DNA from: Candidatus Nitronereus thalassa
Lineage (GTDB): Bacteria > Nitrospirota > Nitrospiria > Nitrospirales > UBA8639
NCBI RefSeq assembly: GCF_032191465.1
Contig: NZ_JAQOUE010000002.1
Location: 310,001 to 374,000, forward strand
DNA: 64,000 nucleotides
Direction: 5' to 3'
A program made the translations under genes and the position numbers. Of this stretch, positions 44,906 through 53,799 are shown one piece after another; within the stretch, counting starts at the first letter, position 1; each line of letters opens with the position of its first letter. The notes beneath the pieces are model-generated. The model was given only the letters and a program-made list of their open reading frames with translations. It had not been told where the DNA came from and ran no database searches.

Positions 44906-45572
44906 CGAAGAGAACGCGCTTCCATTTACACTCTCTTCTTTACGGACAGCACACGGGTGTTGTGAAATTATCGTGGTCGATGGAGGGAGCACCGACCGTA
45001 CACCGCACATTGCGAAAGGCACACCCTCGGTCACCCTACTTACTGCTCCCAAAGGACGTGCCTCTCAAATGAATACCGGGGCAGCCTACGCCATTCAACA
45101 CAGCTATGACACTCAGAACTGGTTGCTGTTTCTCCACGCGGATACCACCCTCCCGGAGGGCAGCCTTCAACGTCTCCAGGCCATGCACACGGACGCCATG
45201 ATTCAAGCCGGAGGATTTTTTCACCAATTTTCCGGTGATGACTGGCGGCTTCGCTTCATTTCCTGGCTAGATAACTTTCGATGCACACATTCTCGCATCA
45301 TTTATGGAGACCAAGCGCTTTTTGTCCGATGCGGCCTATTTGAGCAACTCGGGGGCTTTCCCAATCAACCGATTCTCGAAGATGTGGCATTTTGCGAAAA
45401 GCTCATTCAACACACCCGCCCCATCCTTCTTACTCCCCCCGTTGTCACAGACTCTCGCAAATTCGTCCAAATGGGCATCTGGCGTAGCCTCGCCCGAGTG
45501 TTTCTCATCATCCTCAGCGTCGAGTTTCGGTTGCCTATGCTGGCACCAGCCTTTTTCAGAGATATTCGCTAG
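44877..45572 (+). CDS. Family 2 glycosyltransferase (TIGR04283-like, rSAM-associated)
   Basis: 231 residues from the ATG at 44877, which starts MIYIIIPAYNEE; the frame reaches back into the previous gene. The GT-A motifs are EIIVVDGGSTDRT, APKGRASQMNTGA, LLFLHADTTLP and the C-terminal GGFPNQPILEDVAFCEKL. VVDGGSTD plus GRASQMNTGA plus FLHADT are the hallmarks of the family called rSAM/selenodomain-associated transferase 2, which tends to sit next to radical SAM genes, as here. The C-terminal segment SLARVFLIILSVEF may contact the membrane. Acceptor unknown. Last gene of the cluster. Confidence 0.88.
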   Translation: MIYIIIPAYNEENALPFTLSSLRTAHGCCEIIVVDGGSTDRTPHIAKGTPSVTLLTAPKGRASQMNTGAAYAIQHSYDTQNWLLFLHADTTLPEGSLQRLQAMHTDAMIQAGGFFHQFSGDDWRLRFISWLDNFRCTHSRIIYGDQALFVRCGLFEQLGGFPNQPILEDVAFCEKLIQHTRPILLTPPVVTDSRKFVQMGIWRSLARVFLIILSVEFRLPMLAPAFFRDIR

Positions 45573-45823
45573 GCCTCATCCACTCAATGCTTTTCGATTC
45601 TTTTTTCTAGAGCATACGAACCTTTTACCCGGTCCAAAGCGCAATACTGAGAATTGGTATGTGCAGGGAAGTCGAGAACGCATCGCTCACTTTGGTGACA
45701 TTCTTCCTTCAGTTGGTTCGTACTCGATTTTCATAATGTGTTTCCCACCATTTCCATTTTGCCGGAACTTCAATTCTCATTGGGAAACTTCCACGTATCC
45801 TGGGATACTGCTACAATCACTCG

Positions 45824-48472
45824 ATGGATTTAATCACCACCCATTTGAACGCCGACTTTGATGGGCTCGCATCCATGGTCGCGGCGAGGAAATTATTTCC
45901 TGGGGCGATCTTGGCATTTCCAAGTGGCGCACAGGAACATGTCCGCCGATTTCTAGCGGTTCATGATGTTGGGCTCATGAAACTCAAAGACGTAAATTTG
46001 GATGAAATACAACGCCTGATTCTGGTAGATGTCCAGGAACCTGAGCGCATTGGTCGATTTCAGGAATTGTTTCACAACCCAAAAGTCCCAGTACATATTT
46101 TTGATCACCATCCAGAACCTATTGAGGATGTCACCCCATCGCTCTCAAATTCTCGCTTTCATCGAGTAGTAGATTCCGTGGGCGCTTCGGTGACGATCCT
46201 CCTAGAGCAACTTCAGGCTCAACAGATCACGCTTACACCATTTGAAGCGACAGTCCTCGCCATCGGGCTATACGATGAGACGGGTTCGCTGAGATACAAT
46301 TCGACCACGCCTAGGGATCTCGAAGCCGCCGCTGTTTTGTTACGTGCCCAGGCCGATCTCACGATGGTCACGGCATTTATGCAAACACCCTTGGACCCAG
46401 AACGGGTCGCCTTGCTGAACGATTTATTGCGAACCGGGGAAACGGTCTATGTTCATGATCAAAAAGTCCTTCTTGCGGCTAGCACCTATGACCGGTACCA
46501 AGGCGATTTATCCTCCGTCGCTGAGCAATTAGCCCATGTGGAAGGATATGACGCCATCATTGCTCTCATGCCAATGGAGGATAAATTTCAGCTCGTGGCT
46601 AGGAGCAAGTCACCGGAACTGAACGTTGGCAAAATTGCCGAACATTTTGGGGGAGGCGGTCATCCGCAAGCGTCGTCAGCCACCATAAAAGGCAAAACAC
46701 TCGTTGAGGTTACCGAACAAGTTCGTGAGCGCCTTCTTTTGGAACGCGACCGCACCCTGTGCGCAGCGGGGATCATGACCACTCCCGTTCGATCCGCCAA
46801 GCAAGACGCCACGATTCTTGAAACGGAGCGTGCGATGACACGCCTGGGAGTCAATGTCCTGCCGGTGCTCAATGCAAAAAAACAATTCCTCGGCCTCGTT
46901 TCTCGGGAAACCATTCAAAAGGCTCTCTTTCATCAAATGGCGGATCTGCCTCTTACGACCATTTTGCAAACCGACGTCTATACTGCCACCCCAGAGACGC
47001 CGTTTCATGATATTCAAACCCACATGTTGGAACGTAACCAGCGATTCGTCCCGATTCTCAAGGGCCGCCGAGTCATTGGGGTCTTCACGCGGACCGATCT
47101 GTTACGAACGTTGCATCATGACATCCTTGAAGCAGCCCATGCTCCAGTGAAGGCCACCGGACCAACACCTTCCTACCGGCAACGGAATGTGAAAAATCTA
47201 CTCCACACCCGTTTACCCGAGGACCTCTATACTCTTCTTGTAGCGATGGGTGAACAGGCTGAGAAACAGCAGGTGGGCCTCTATCTGGTGGGAGGATGCG
47301 TTCGAGACTTGATTCTCAATATTCCCAACTTGGACATTGACCTCGTCGTCGAAGGAAACGGCATCGCCTTTGCCAAATCATTTGCCAAACACCATGGCGC
47401 GCGGGTGAAGACACACGATCGTTTCGGAACAGCGACCGTCACATGTTCCGAGACTCGCAAACTCGATATTGCTACCGCCCGTACGGAATATTATGAGTAC
47501 CCGACGGCCTTACCCACCGTGGAAGACAGTTCCATCAAGAAGGACTTATACCGTCGTGACTTTACGATTAATACCCTGGCGATTTGCTTAACAAGGCATC
47601 GGTTCGGCGAGTTGGTGGATTTTTATGGGGGACAACGCGACCTCCATGACAAAATCATACGGGTATTGCATAGCCTCAGTTTTATAGAAGACCCTACCCG
47701 CGTGTTTCGCGCGATACGCTTTCAACACCGATTAGGATTTCGACTTGGCAAGGAGACGAGCGCACTGATTAAGGGAGCGGTGACCATGGATCTTTTTGAG
47801 CGCCTCTCTCCCTCTCGGCTCTTAAATGAACTTATCTTGCTCTTGTCGGAGCCCAAACCTCGAAACGCTTTGGAACAATTAGCCGAATTTAATCTCCTGC
47901 AATTCATCCACCCACAATTACGATGGTCATCTCAGCTGTCGGGCTTGCTTCACGGGGTAGAAGAATCGATCGAATGGTATACCTTGCTTTATTTGGATCG
48001 TCCTATGGATTCGTGGGTGGTCTATTGGATGGCACTCATGGAAGTTCTACCCTCAAAAGCCGTTCGGGACACTTCACGTCGCTTCCCTCTTCCTCAACAG
48101 CAAGTCAAGAAATTGCAGTGGATCGGGCGCGAAGCCTCGATACGTTTACGAAAACTCAGTAAACACCCGCCCCTCAAACCTGCTCAGGTGTACCGTACCC
48201 TTTGCGACTTACCGGATGAGGCCATCGTCTTTTTGATGGCCAAGACCCAAGCAGAATCCGTCAAACGACAAATCTCTGCATTCTTTACCTCGTATCAACG
48301 CATTCACCCGATTCTCAATGGGACAGACCTTAAAGCCATGGGCCTCAAACCCGGCCCACAGTTTCGCGCCATTCTTGAAAAACTGTTGGATGCCCGTTTG
48401 AACGGAGAGATTACCTCAGAATCCGATGAACGAACCCTGGCCAACCAGTTGATTCGAACCTTAAAAAAATAG
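45824..48472 (+). CDS. DHH-CBS-CBS tRNA nucleotidyltransferase (A-adding type)
   Basis: 882 residues. The N-terminal DHH/DHHA1 phosphoesterase module (LITTHLNADFDGLASMVAARKL, FDHHPEP, then FGGGGHPQASSA near 282-293) is followed by two CBS domains (about 315-430) and a class II nucleotidyltransferase head at about 485-620 with YLVGGCVRD, DIDLVVEG, RRDFTINTLA and FIEDPTRVFRAIRFQHR. Long enzymes of this architecture in Aquifex-, Deinococcus- and Geobacter-like bacteria add the terminal A (or CCA) to tRNA, sometimes alongside a separate CC-adding enzyme. The ATG has no Shine-Dalgarno, and a TACAAT box lies just before it, so the mRNA may be leaderless. Confidence 0.9.
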   Translation: MDLITTHLNADFDGLASMVAARKLFPGAILAFPSGAQEHVRRFLAVHDVGLMKLKDVNLDEIQRLILVDVQEPERIGRFQELFHNPKVPVHIFDHHPEPIEDVTPSLSNSRFHRVVDSVGASVTILLEQLQAQQITLTPFEATVLAIGLYDETGSLRYNSTTPRDLEAAAVLLRAQADLTMVTAFMQTPLDPERVALLNDLLRTGETVYVHDQKVLLAASTYDRYQGDLSSVAEQLAHVEGYDAIIALMPMEDKFQLVARSKSPELNVGKIAEHFGGGGHPQASSATIKGKTLVEVTEQVRERLLLERDRTLCAAGIMTTPVRSAKQDATILETERAMTRLGVNVLPVLNAKKQFLGLVSRETIQKALFHQMADLPLTTILQTDVYTATPETPFHDIQTHMLERNQRFVPILKGRRVIGVFTRTDLLRTLHHDILEAAHAPVKATGPTPSYRQRNVKNLLHTRLPEDLYTLLVAMGEQAEKQQVGLYLVGGCVRDLILNIPNLDIDLVVEGNGIAFAKSFAKHHGARVKTHDRFGTATVTCSETRKLDIATARTEYYEYPTALPTVEDSSIKKDLYRRDFTINTLAICLTRHRFGELVDFYGGQRDLHDKIIRVLHSLSFIEDPTRVFRAIRFQHRLGFRLGKETSALIKGAVTMDLFERLSPSRLLNELILLLSEPKPRNALEQLAEFNLLQFIHPQLRWSSQLSGLLHGVEESIEWYTLLYLDRPMDSWVVYWMALMEVLPSKAVRDTSRRFPLPQQQVKKLQWIGREASIRLRKLSKHPPLKPAQVYRTLCDLPDEAIVFLMAKTQAESVKRQISAFFTSYQRIHPILNGTDLKAMGLKPGPQFRAILEKLLDARLNGEITSESDERTLANQLIRTLKK

Positions 48473-48510
48473 GCTCTTCTCTTTTCTCTACCGTCACGCT
48501 AAGATCACCT

Positions 48511-48810
48511 ATGCCTGCTGCCTGGCCCATAGCCAAATTTCTTTTCAAGCTGGTCGCTCCCAGCATTCCCGAGATTGTTTCTTCCATTTCTAACCTGAAA
48601 CACCAACAGGAAGACGAGCAATCTCGTGAGGAAACGCTGGAGAGGAGGTTATTGGATATCGAACGAAACCTTGGCCAACAGCTTGAGGTTATTGACAACC
48701 TCACCAGACAAATCGCGACCCTTCAATTAATACTCCGTCGAACGTTCATCATGAGTCTTGTGGCACTCGTGTTGGCCCTAACAGGTCTCGTACTCATTTT
48801 CTATTCCTAA
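48511..48810 (+). CDS. Small coiled-coil membrane protein, unknown
   Basis: 99 residues. An N-terminal amphipathic segment (AKFLFKLVAPSIPEIVSSI), a charged coiled coil (NLKHQQEDEQSREETLERRLLDIERNL) and one C-terminal transmembrane helix (SLVALVLALTGLVLIFYS) are visible. It is 38 nt after the tRNA nucleotidyltransferase and 16 nt before the phosphoesterase, all on one strand, so it is likely in their operon. No family recognised. Confidence 0.65.
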   Translation: MPAAWPIAKFLFKLVAPSIPEIVSSISNLKHQQEDEQSREETLERRLLDIERNLGQQLEVIDNLTRQIATLQLILRRTFIMSLVALVLALTGLVLIFYS

Positions 48811-48826
48811 GTATTTATCCATCCTG

Positions 48827-49318
48827 ATGAAGCCTCCTCCCCATGATGCCCCACCCTGTTTCATCATTGGGGTCATCTCTGATACCCATGGGCTGCTTCG
48901 TCCAGAAGTCACCGACGCCTTAGAAGGCTCCCACCTCATCATTCATGCCGGAGATATTGGCAAACCAGAAATCATCACAGGGCTAGAATTTATAGCCCCT
49001 GTTTTAGCTATTAAGGGAAATAACGATGTAGGGCCCTGGGCAAAGTCCATACCCACCACGCAATCCACCACCATCGGAGAACATCACATCTTTGTGATTC
49101 ATGATGTAAAGCAGCTCGAGATTGATCCCATTCATTCACCATATACAGTGATCATTTCCGGACATTCGCATAAACCGACAGTAAATGAACACAACGGCAC
49201 GGTTTTTCTTAATCCAGGCAGTGCCGGACCAAAACGATTTTCTTTACCCACCACCCTCGCACGATTGAGCATCCAAGGACCACGCCTCTCCCACGAATTT
49301 ATTACGCTTTCAAATTAA
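48827..49318 (+). CDS. YfcE/MJ0936-type metallophosphoesterase
   Basis: 163 residues. All calcineurin-like metal motifs are present in order: GVISDTHG, IIHAGDIG, IKGNND, HDVKQ, SGHSHKP, and LNPGSAG. This small single-domain form belongs to the YfcE/MJ0936 group of phosphodiesterases, whose natural substrate is unclear. It ends the run starting with the tRNA nucleotidyltransferase. A CCCCC/GGGGG hairpin (49357-49372) follows about 40 nt after the stop. Confidence 0.93.
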   Translation: MKPPPHDAPPCFIIGVISDTHGLLRPEVTDALEGSHLIIHAGDIGKPEIITGLEFIAPVLAIKGNNDVGPWAKSIPTTQSTTIGEHHIFVIHDVKQLEIDPIHSPYTVIISGHSHKPTVNEHNGTVFLNPGSAGPKRFSLPTTLARLSIQGPRLSHEFITLSN

Positions 49319-49444
49319 TGAGCTAGGCAAATATTTCTTTTTTTATTTTGAATAATCCCCCTTTTGAGGGGGTTAAGATGCAGGAGGGGTCTGTCCGATA
49401 TAGCCTGCACAACGGAAATTATCATTAGGAGCCACTGAGCCCTC

Positions 49445-49723
49445 ATGAGTCAGACATCTACAGATTTGTCCCAATACATTCAAGACTTCACCGATGGTGA
49501 GTTGAAAGACTACACCTGCTTTGCCGGAAACTTTCGTGACCAGCGATTAGAACAAAGCTGTATGGCCGAAGCCGCGTTTTGGAATGCCATTGTCAATCTC
49601 TGCGTGGATGAACGGGTTCGTCGGAACGAAGAAACCCGCCGACTTGAAATCATGTATCGCACCGGCGTCGATCCGGAAAGAGAAAACGAACAACCCAACG
49701 AATCCGAAGGATCTCTCGCCTAA
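49445..49723 (+). CDS. Small hypothetical protein
   Basis: 92 residues, soluble and charged. N-terminal half has DLSQYIQDFTDGELKDYTCFAGNF, the middle a Cys-containing helix (CMAEAAFWNAIVNLCVDERVRR), and the end is acidic and Gln/Asn-rich (ERENEQPNESEGS). No family recognised. It has its own leader about 125 nt after the phosphoesterase. Confidence 0.6.
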   Translation: MSQTSTDLSQYIQDFTDGELKDYTCFAGNFRDQRLEQSCMAEAAFWNAIVNLCVDERVRRNEETRRLEIMYRTGVDPERENEQPNESEGSLA

Positions 49724-49888
49724 GGGCCTCTCCAGGCTTTTCCCCTCTGCCAATCTGCTAGCTTTCCTCATCCTTCCACCAACGGTGTTTTCTTATCGCC
49801 GGTTTAAAATTTGCAACGTCTAATTCAGCCCGTTTCTATTTGTTTAAATCTCAAGTATATTCCTCCTAATTCACGCAGGACTCATTCC

Positions 49889-50200
49889 ATGCTCAAACTC
49901 TTTGTTTCTCCCATGCTCGTGGAAGTGGAATCGTTAAAAGAAGTCCTTGAACAAGAAGACATTCTCTGTACCATCAAAAATCAACAAGGCTCATCCCTGG
50001 CTGGAGAAGTGCCCTTCGCGGAAGTCTTTCCAGAATTGTGGGTCAACGACGAGGATTTCCCAAAAGCACAAGAATTTTTAGAGCATTGGCGCCAAGCCCA
50101 ACCAACCGAAATTACTGCCTGGACCTGTTCTTGCGGCGAGTCGCACGAGAAAGATTTCACCTCCTGTTGGAAATGTGGAACAGAGCGTAAGCTCGATTAA
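49889..50200 (+). CDS. DUF2007-type protein with C-terminal zinc ribbon
   Basis: 103 residues from the ATG at 49889, with AGGA 8 nt upstream; the frame extends to 49811 without support. The first about 70 residues follow the DUF2007 pattern (KLFVSPMLVEVESLKEVLEQEDI, GEVPFAEVFPELWVNDEDFPKA), a ferredoxin-like PII-related fold said to be a putative signal transducer. The end is a CxC/CxxC zinc ribbon (WTCSCGESH, CWKCGTE). Role unknown. Confidence 0.82.
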   Translation: MLKLFVSPMLVEVESLKEVLEQEDILCTIKNQQGSSLAGEVPFAEVFPELWVNDEDFPKAQEFLEHWRQAQPTEITAWTCSCGESHEKDFTSCWKCGTERKLD

Positions 50201-50241
50201 ACATACTTGTTGCACCGAACATCAAGGAGAGAGAGTAAGAG

Positions 50242-53200
50242 TCAAGAGATTCGTTCAAGAGCTATTCGCTTTAAGGCTCGGAGATCCAACTTTCCTGTCC
50301 CCAACACGGGGATTTTTTCTACTTTCAGGAACGCGTCTTTTCGCGGGATGAATAAGTTTGGCAGGCCGGTATCGGAGAGTTTGGTTAATACTTCAGGGAT
50401 TGCCGATTCTTCCAATGTATGGAGAACCACCAGTTGTTCGCCCTTCTTTTCATCGGGAATGGATGTCACGGCCAGGACTTGTGTTTCCGCATTGATGGCT
50501 TGATGCAGCGCTTCTTCCACTTTTCCATGCGGCACCATTTCTCCACCGATTTTGGCAAATCGTGAGAGGCGATCGGTTATCGTGATAAACCCGTCCTCAT
50601 CGAGAATGGCAATATCTCCCGTGATGTACCATCCTTCGTGTATCGCTTTAGCCGTAAGGTCGCGGCGCCCCAAATACCCGTGCATCACATTCGGCCCTTT
50701 TACCAGTAACATGCCAGCCGTCCCTACCGGCAGAGGCTCAAACGAATCCGGATCAACGATGCGCACCGAGACCCCCGGCAAAGCGCGACCGACGGTCCCA
50801 CGCCTGGATGCCGATTGGTAGAATCCTGCCGCACGGAAGTCTGGACAATTCACCGCGATGACAGGGGCACATTCCGTGACGCCATACCCTTCAATAGGAC
50901 GAATGCCAAACTTTTCTTCGAAGGCTTGGGCGAGTCGCTCGGACAGCTTTTCGGCACCGGTCAATATAATACGAACCGACCCAAACTGGTCTGGTGTGCA
51001 ACGCCGTAAATAAAGCTGCAAGAAGGTCGGCGTGGCAATCAGAATCGTGACGCGCTGCTTATGAATCAATTCGCCGATGGCTCCAGCGTCTAATGGCGTA
51101 GGATGATACACCACGCCCACCCCATGATTGACCGCCAGCCAAATCGTGGCCAAATACCCGAACGAGTGAAAGAACGGCAAAATACCCAATAGCCGATCAT
51201 TCGGCCCCAGGTGAAACACCTGCGCCACACCCTCAACATTCGAATCAACATTATAATGACTAAGCATCACCCCCTTGGGCTCACCAGTACTTCCGCTGCT
51301 GAAAATAATCGTCGCCAGATCATCAATCTGTGGACGGATGGTCACACCCGCCGCTCGCTCCAACATTGAAATTGGGGCAAAGATCGCAAGTAACAATGCC
51401 GTGATTCGTTCTCCCGTGCCAATAGTTTTTCGTACTTCATCGATCCAAATGATCTTGATACCTTCTGGCAACTCAAGACCGGCTTTTTCGATAAACATCT
51501 GACTCGTGACGATGGTTTCCAACTGTGCTTGTTTCGCGGCTGCCTCCATTCCACTTTTTCCTGCAGTGTAATTCAGATTCACCGCAGTGCGGCCAGACAA
51601 AGTCGCGGCTAAATTCACCAGCACCCCACCTACGCTAGGAGGAAGCAAAATTCCCACGTTATGCTGGTGCTCCCAGAGCGGACGAAAGGCTCTGGCTAAC
51701 GCAATGGCGCCAACGAGGGATTCCAAGCATGAGACCTTTGGCCGAGTCAGGTCGGCAAATGCAAAGCGAAACGGATGACGCCGCACGGCTCGGACAAACG
51801 TATGATGCAATGGTGGCCGATTCGGCTTACGATAGGCCCAGGCCTGCTCCCCCAATTCTTGGACCGCATTTCGTACTTCTGCGGATGTCACCGTGGCTGG
51901 TAAGGGGACCCCGTACGAGATCGTCACTGGATAAGGAATCTGTTCAGGCCATTTTGTCAAAAACTTTCCACCGATAAAACTGAAAATGCTGCCCCACACA
52001 CGATCGAGATGCACGGGAACCACCGGAGCCTCACGGCCTTTGAGAATCCGTTCAAACCCTTGCTGAAATGGGAGGAGGCTACCTGTTCGTGTAATTTGTC
52101 CTTCAGGAAAAATACACACCAGCTCACCATCATCTAACCGACGTCCAGCATCCCGAAGTGCGGTTAAAATCTCCTTCGGCGACCCTTTAGAAGAGATGGG
52201 AATGGCCCCCATGATTTTCGCCAGTCGATGAAACAACGGATGCTCATAATATTGACGATCGACCACAAATCGAATGGGCCGATCCACGCTTGCCAAGAGG
52301 AGTAATCCATCTACAAACGACACATGGTTAGGCACGAGCAAGGCCCCGCCACGATCCGGAACATGATCGCGTCCAATGATATGGAGACGATACAGGGTGT
52401 GCGTCACCAGGAATAACACCATACGAATAAACGTTTCCGGCATAATCCTCACGGCCCACATTGTTAATCCGGCGGTCGCCATTCCGGCGGCCAGAATAAT
52501 ACTACTGGCACTCAACCCAAGAAAGGCCAAGAACCCGGTTCCCAAAGACCCGGCAAGCACACCAGCAAAGACGAACACATTATTAAAGGCAATAACCGCC
52601 CCACGCCGATCCTCAGGCGCACGCCACTGAATCAACGAATTAATGGGCACCACGATAAACCCACTCGACAACCCTAACCAGGCCATCCCGATCAACGTTC
52701 CGACAACGTCGGGCCTGAGGGCGCCAATCACAAACAAACCGACTGTTAATCCAATGGCGCCAAGGGGAATATGTCCCACCTCAACTTTGGAATGTGATAA
52801 TTTCCCGGCCAGCACAGATCCAAGACCCACGCCGATTCCAAATGTGGCTAATGGCAATCCTGCCCATGAATCCGTCAATCCCAACACCGCTTTGCTATAC
52901 ACCAAGATATCTTGCCCCACCAAACTGGCCACCATCCAATATCCAATATTTCCCATTACACCTAAACGAAGCACACGATCCGCTTGCACAGCATCCCATG
53001 CTCCTTGCAAAGTTTCCCGCAACCCTCCTTCTGCACGTGCACGCGGTACCGAGGGAATCGACAGGGAATACCTCAATCCGATGATAGAAAATACCAAGAG
53101 GACTCCTCCACCTAACCATGGTGAGGCACCCGATACTTGCAAAAACATTCCACCCAGTGCCGTTCCACCAATAATTGCGAGAAAGGTCCAGAGCTCTAAT

Positions 53201-53655
53201 TGACCGTTGCCAGCAGCTAATCGTTCATGAGGAAGCAACTCCGGCAAGATGCCATATTTGGCCGGGCTAAATAGCGCACTTTGGACCGCCATTGCGCCTA
53301 AAACAATTAAGGGCAAGAGCCCACCCTCCGGATTCATAAACAATGCCACCGTGCCTACACCCATCAATCCCACTTCGACGACTTTCATAATCACGATGAC
53401 AGAACGCTTACTGAATCGATCTGAAAAAACTCCCGAAAAAATCGAGACAACCACAAGCGGAAAAGTGAACACCACAAAGGTGATCGTCGTCTGTGCTTGA
53501 GCCGCAGCCTCATACTCCAACCCACTTCCCATCTGGGACGCCAACTGTTTGATGGCTAACAACGCCACCATCAGTTTCCAGGCATTGTCATTGAATGCCC
53601 CAAAGAATTGAGCGATGAGAAGTCCTCGGATGGGGTTAGGTGAAGACCTGTTCAT
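50242..53655 (-). CDS. LplT-PlsC-Aas fusion: lysophospholipid transport and acylation
   Basis: 1137 residues. Residues about 1-410 form an MFS-type transporter like LplT (LLIAQFFGAFNDNAWKL, FSGVFSDRFSKR). Then comes a PlsC-type acyltransferase (NHVSFVDG with the HX4D motif near 440; FPEGQITRTG), and from about 640 an AMP-binding acyl-ACP/CoA synthetase (IIFSSGSTGEPKG, GYGVTECAPVIAVN, YITGDIAILDEDGF). Together these import lysophospholipid across the inner membrane and re-acylate it, the job split in E. coli between LplT and Aas. Fusion in one chain is known in other bacteria. It stands alone and converges on the DUF2007 gene. Confidence 0.92.
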   Translation of the reverse strand: MNRSSPNPIRGLLIAQFFGAFNDNAWKLMVALLAIKQLASQMGSGLEYEAAAQAQTTITFVVFTFPLVVVSIFSGVFSDRFSKRSVIVIMKVVEVGLMGVGTVALFMNPEGGLLPLIVLGAMAVQSALFSPAKYGILPELLPHERLAAGNGQLELWTFLAIIGGTALGGMFLQVSGASPWLGGGVLLVFSIIGLRYSLSIPSVPRARAEGGLRETLQGAWDAVQADRVLRLGVMGNIGYWMVASLVGQDILVYSKAVLGLTDSWAGLPLATFGIGVGLGSVLAGKLSHSKVEVGHIPLGAIGLTVGLFVIGALRPDVVGTLIGMAWLGLSSGFIVVPINSLIQWRAPEDRRGAVIAFNNVFVFAGVLAGSLGTGFLAFLGLSASSIILAAGMATAGLTMWAVRIMPETFIRMVLFLVTHTLYRLHIIGRDHVPDRGGALLVPNHVSFVDGLLLLASVDRPIRFVVDRQYYEHPLFHRLAKIMGAIPISSKGSPKEILTALRDAGRRLDDGELVCIFPEGQITRTGSLLPFQQGFERILKGREAPVVPVHLDRVWGSIFSFIGGKFLTKWPEQIPYPVTISYGVPLPATVTSAEVRNAVQELGEQAWAYRKPNRPPLHHTFVRAVRRHPFRFAFADLTRPKVSCLESLVGAIALARAFRPLWEHQHNVGILLPPSVGGVLVNLAATLSGRTAVNLNYTAGKSGMEAAAKQAQLETIVTSQMFIEKAGLELPEGIKIIWIDEVRKTIGTGERITALLLAIFAPISMLERAAGVTIRPQIDDLATIIFSSGSTGEPKGVMLSHYNVDSNVEGVAQVFHLGPNDRLLGILPFFHSFGYLATIWLAVNHGVGVVYHPTPLDAGAIGELIHKQRVTILIATPTFLQLYLRRCTPDQFGSVRIILTGAEKLSERLAQAFEEKFGIRPIEGYGVTECAPVIAVNCPDFRAAGFYQSASRRGTVGRALPGVSVRIVDPDSFEPLPVGTAGMLLVKGPNVMHGYLGRRDLTAKAIHEGWYITGDIAILDEDGFITITDRLSRFAKIGGEMVPHGKVEEALHQAINAETQVLAVTSIPDEKKGEQLVVLHTLEESAIPEVLTKLSDTGLPNLFIPRKDAFLKVEKIPVLGTGKLDLRALKRIALERIS

Positions 53656-53799
53656 AAATTTGAGTGATGGCTCCCATAGCCAGATTGCGGACTAGAAAAA
53701 ACTCCCTCTCATACAAGGAATTTCTCGAATATATTGTTTCGGGAGCATACAGGATTGCGCCAAGGATTCAAAAGAAGACTCAAAGATGACATTAAGAAA

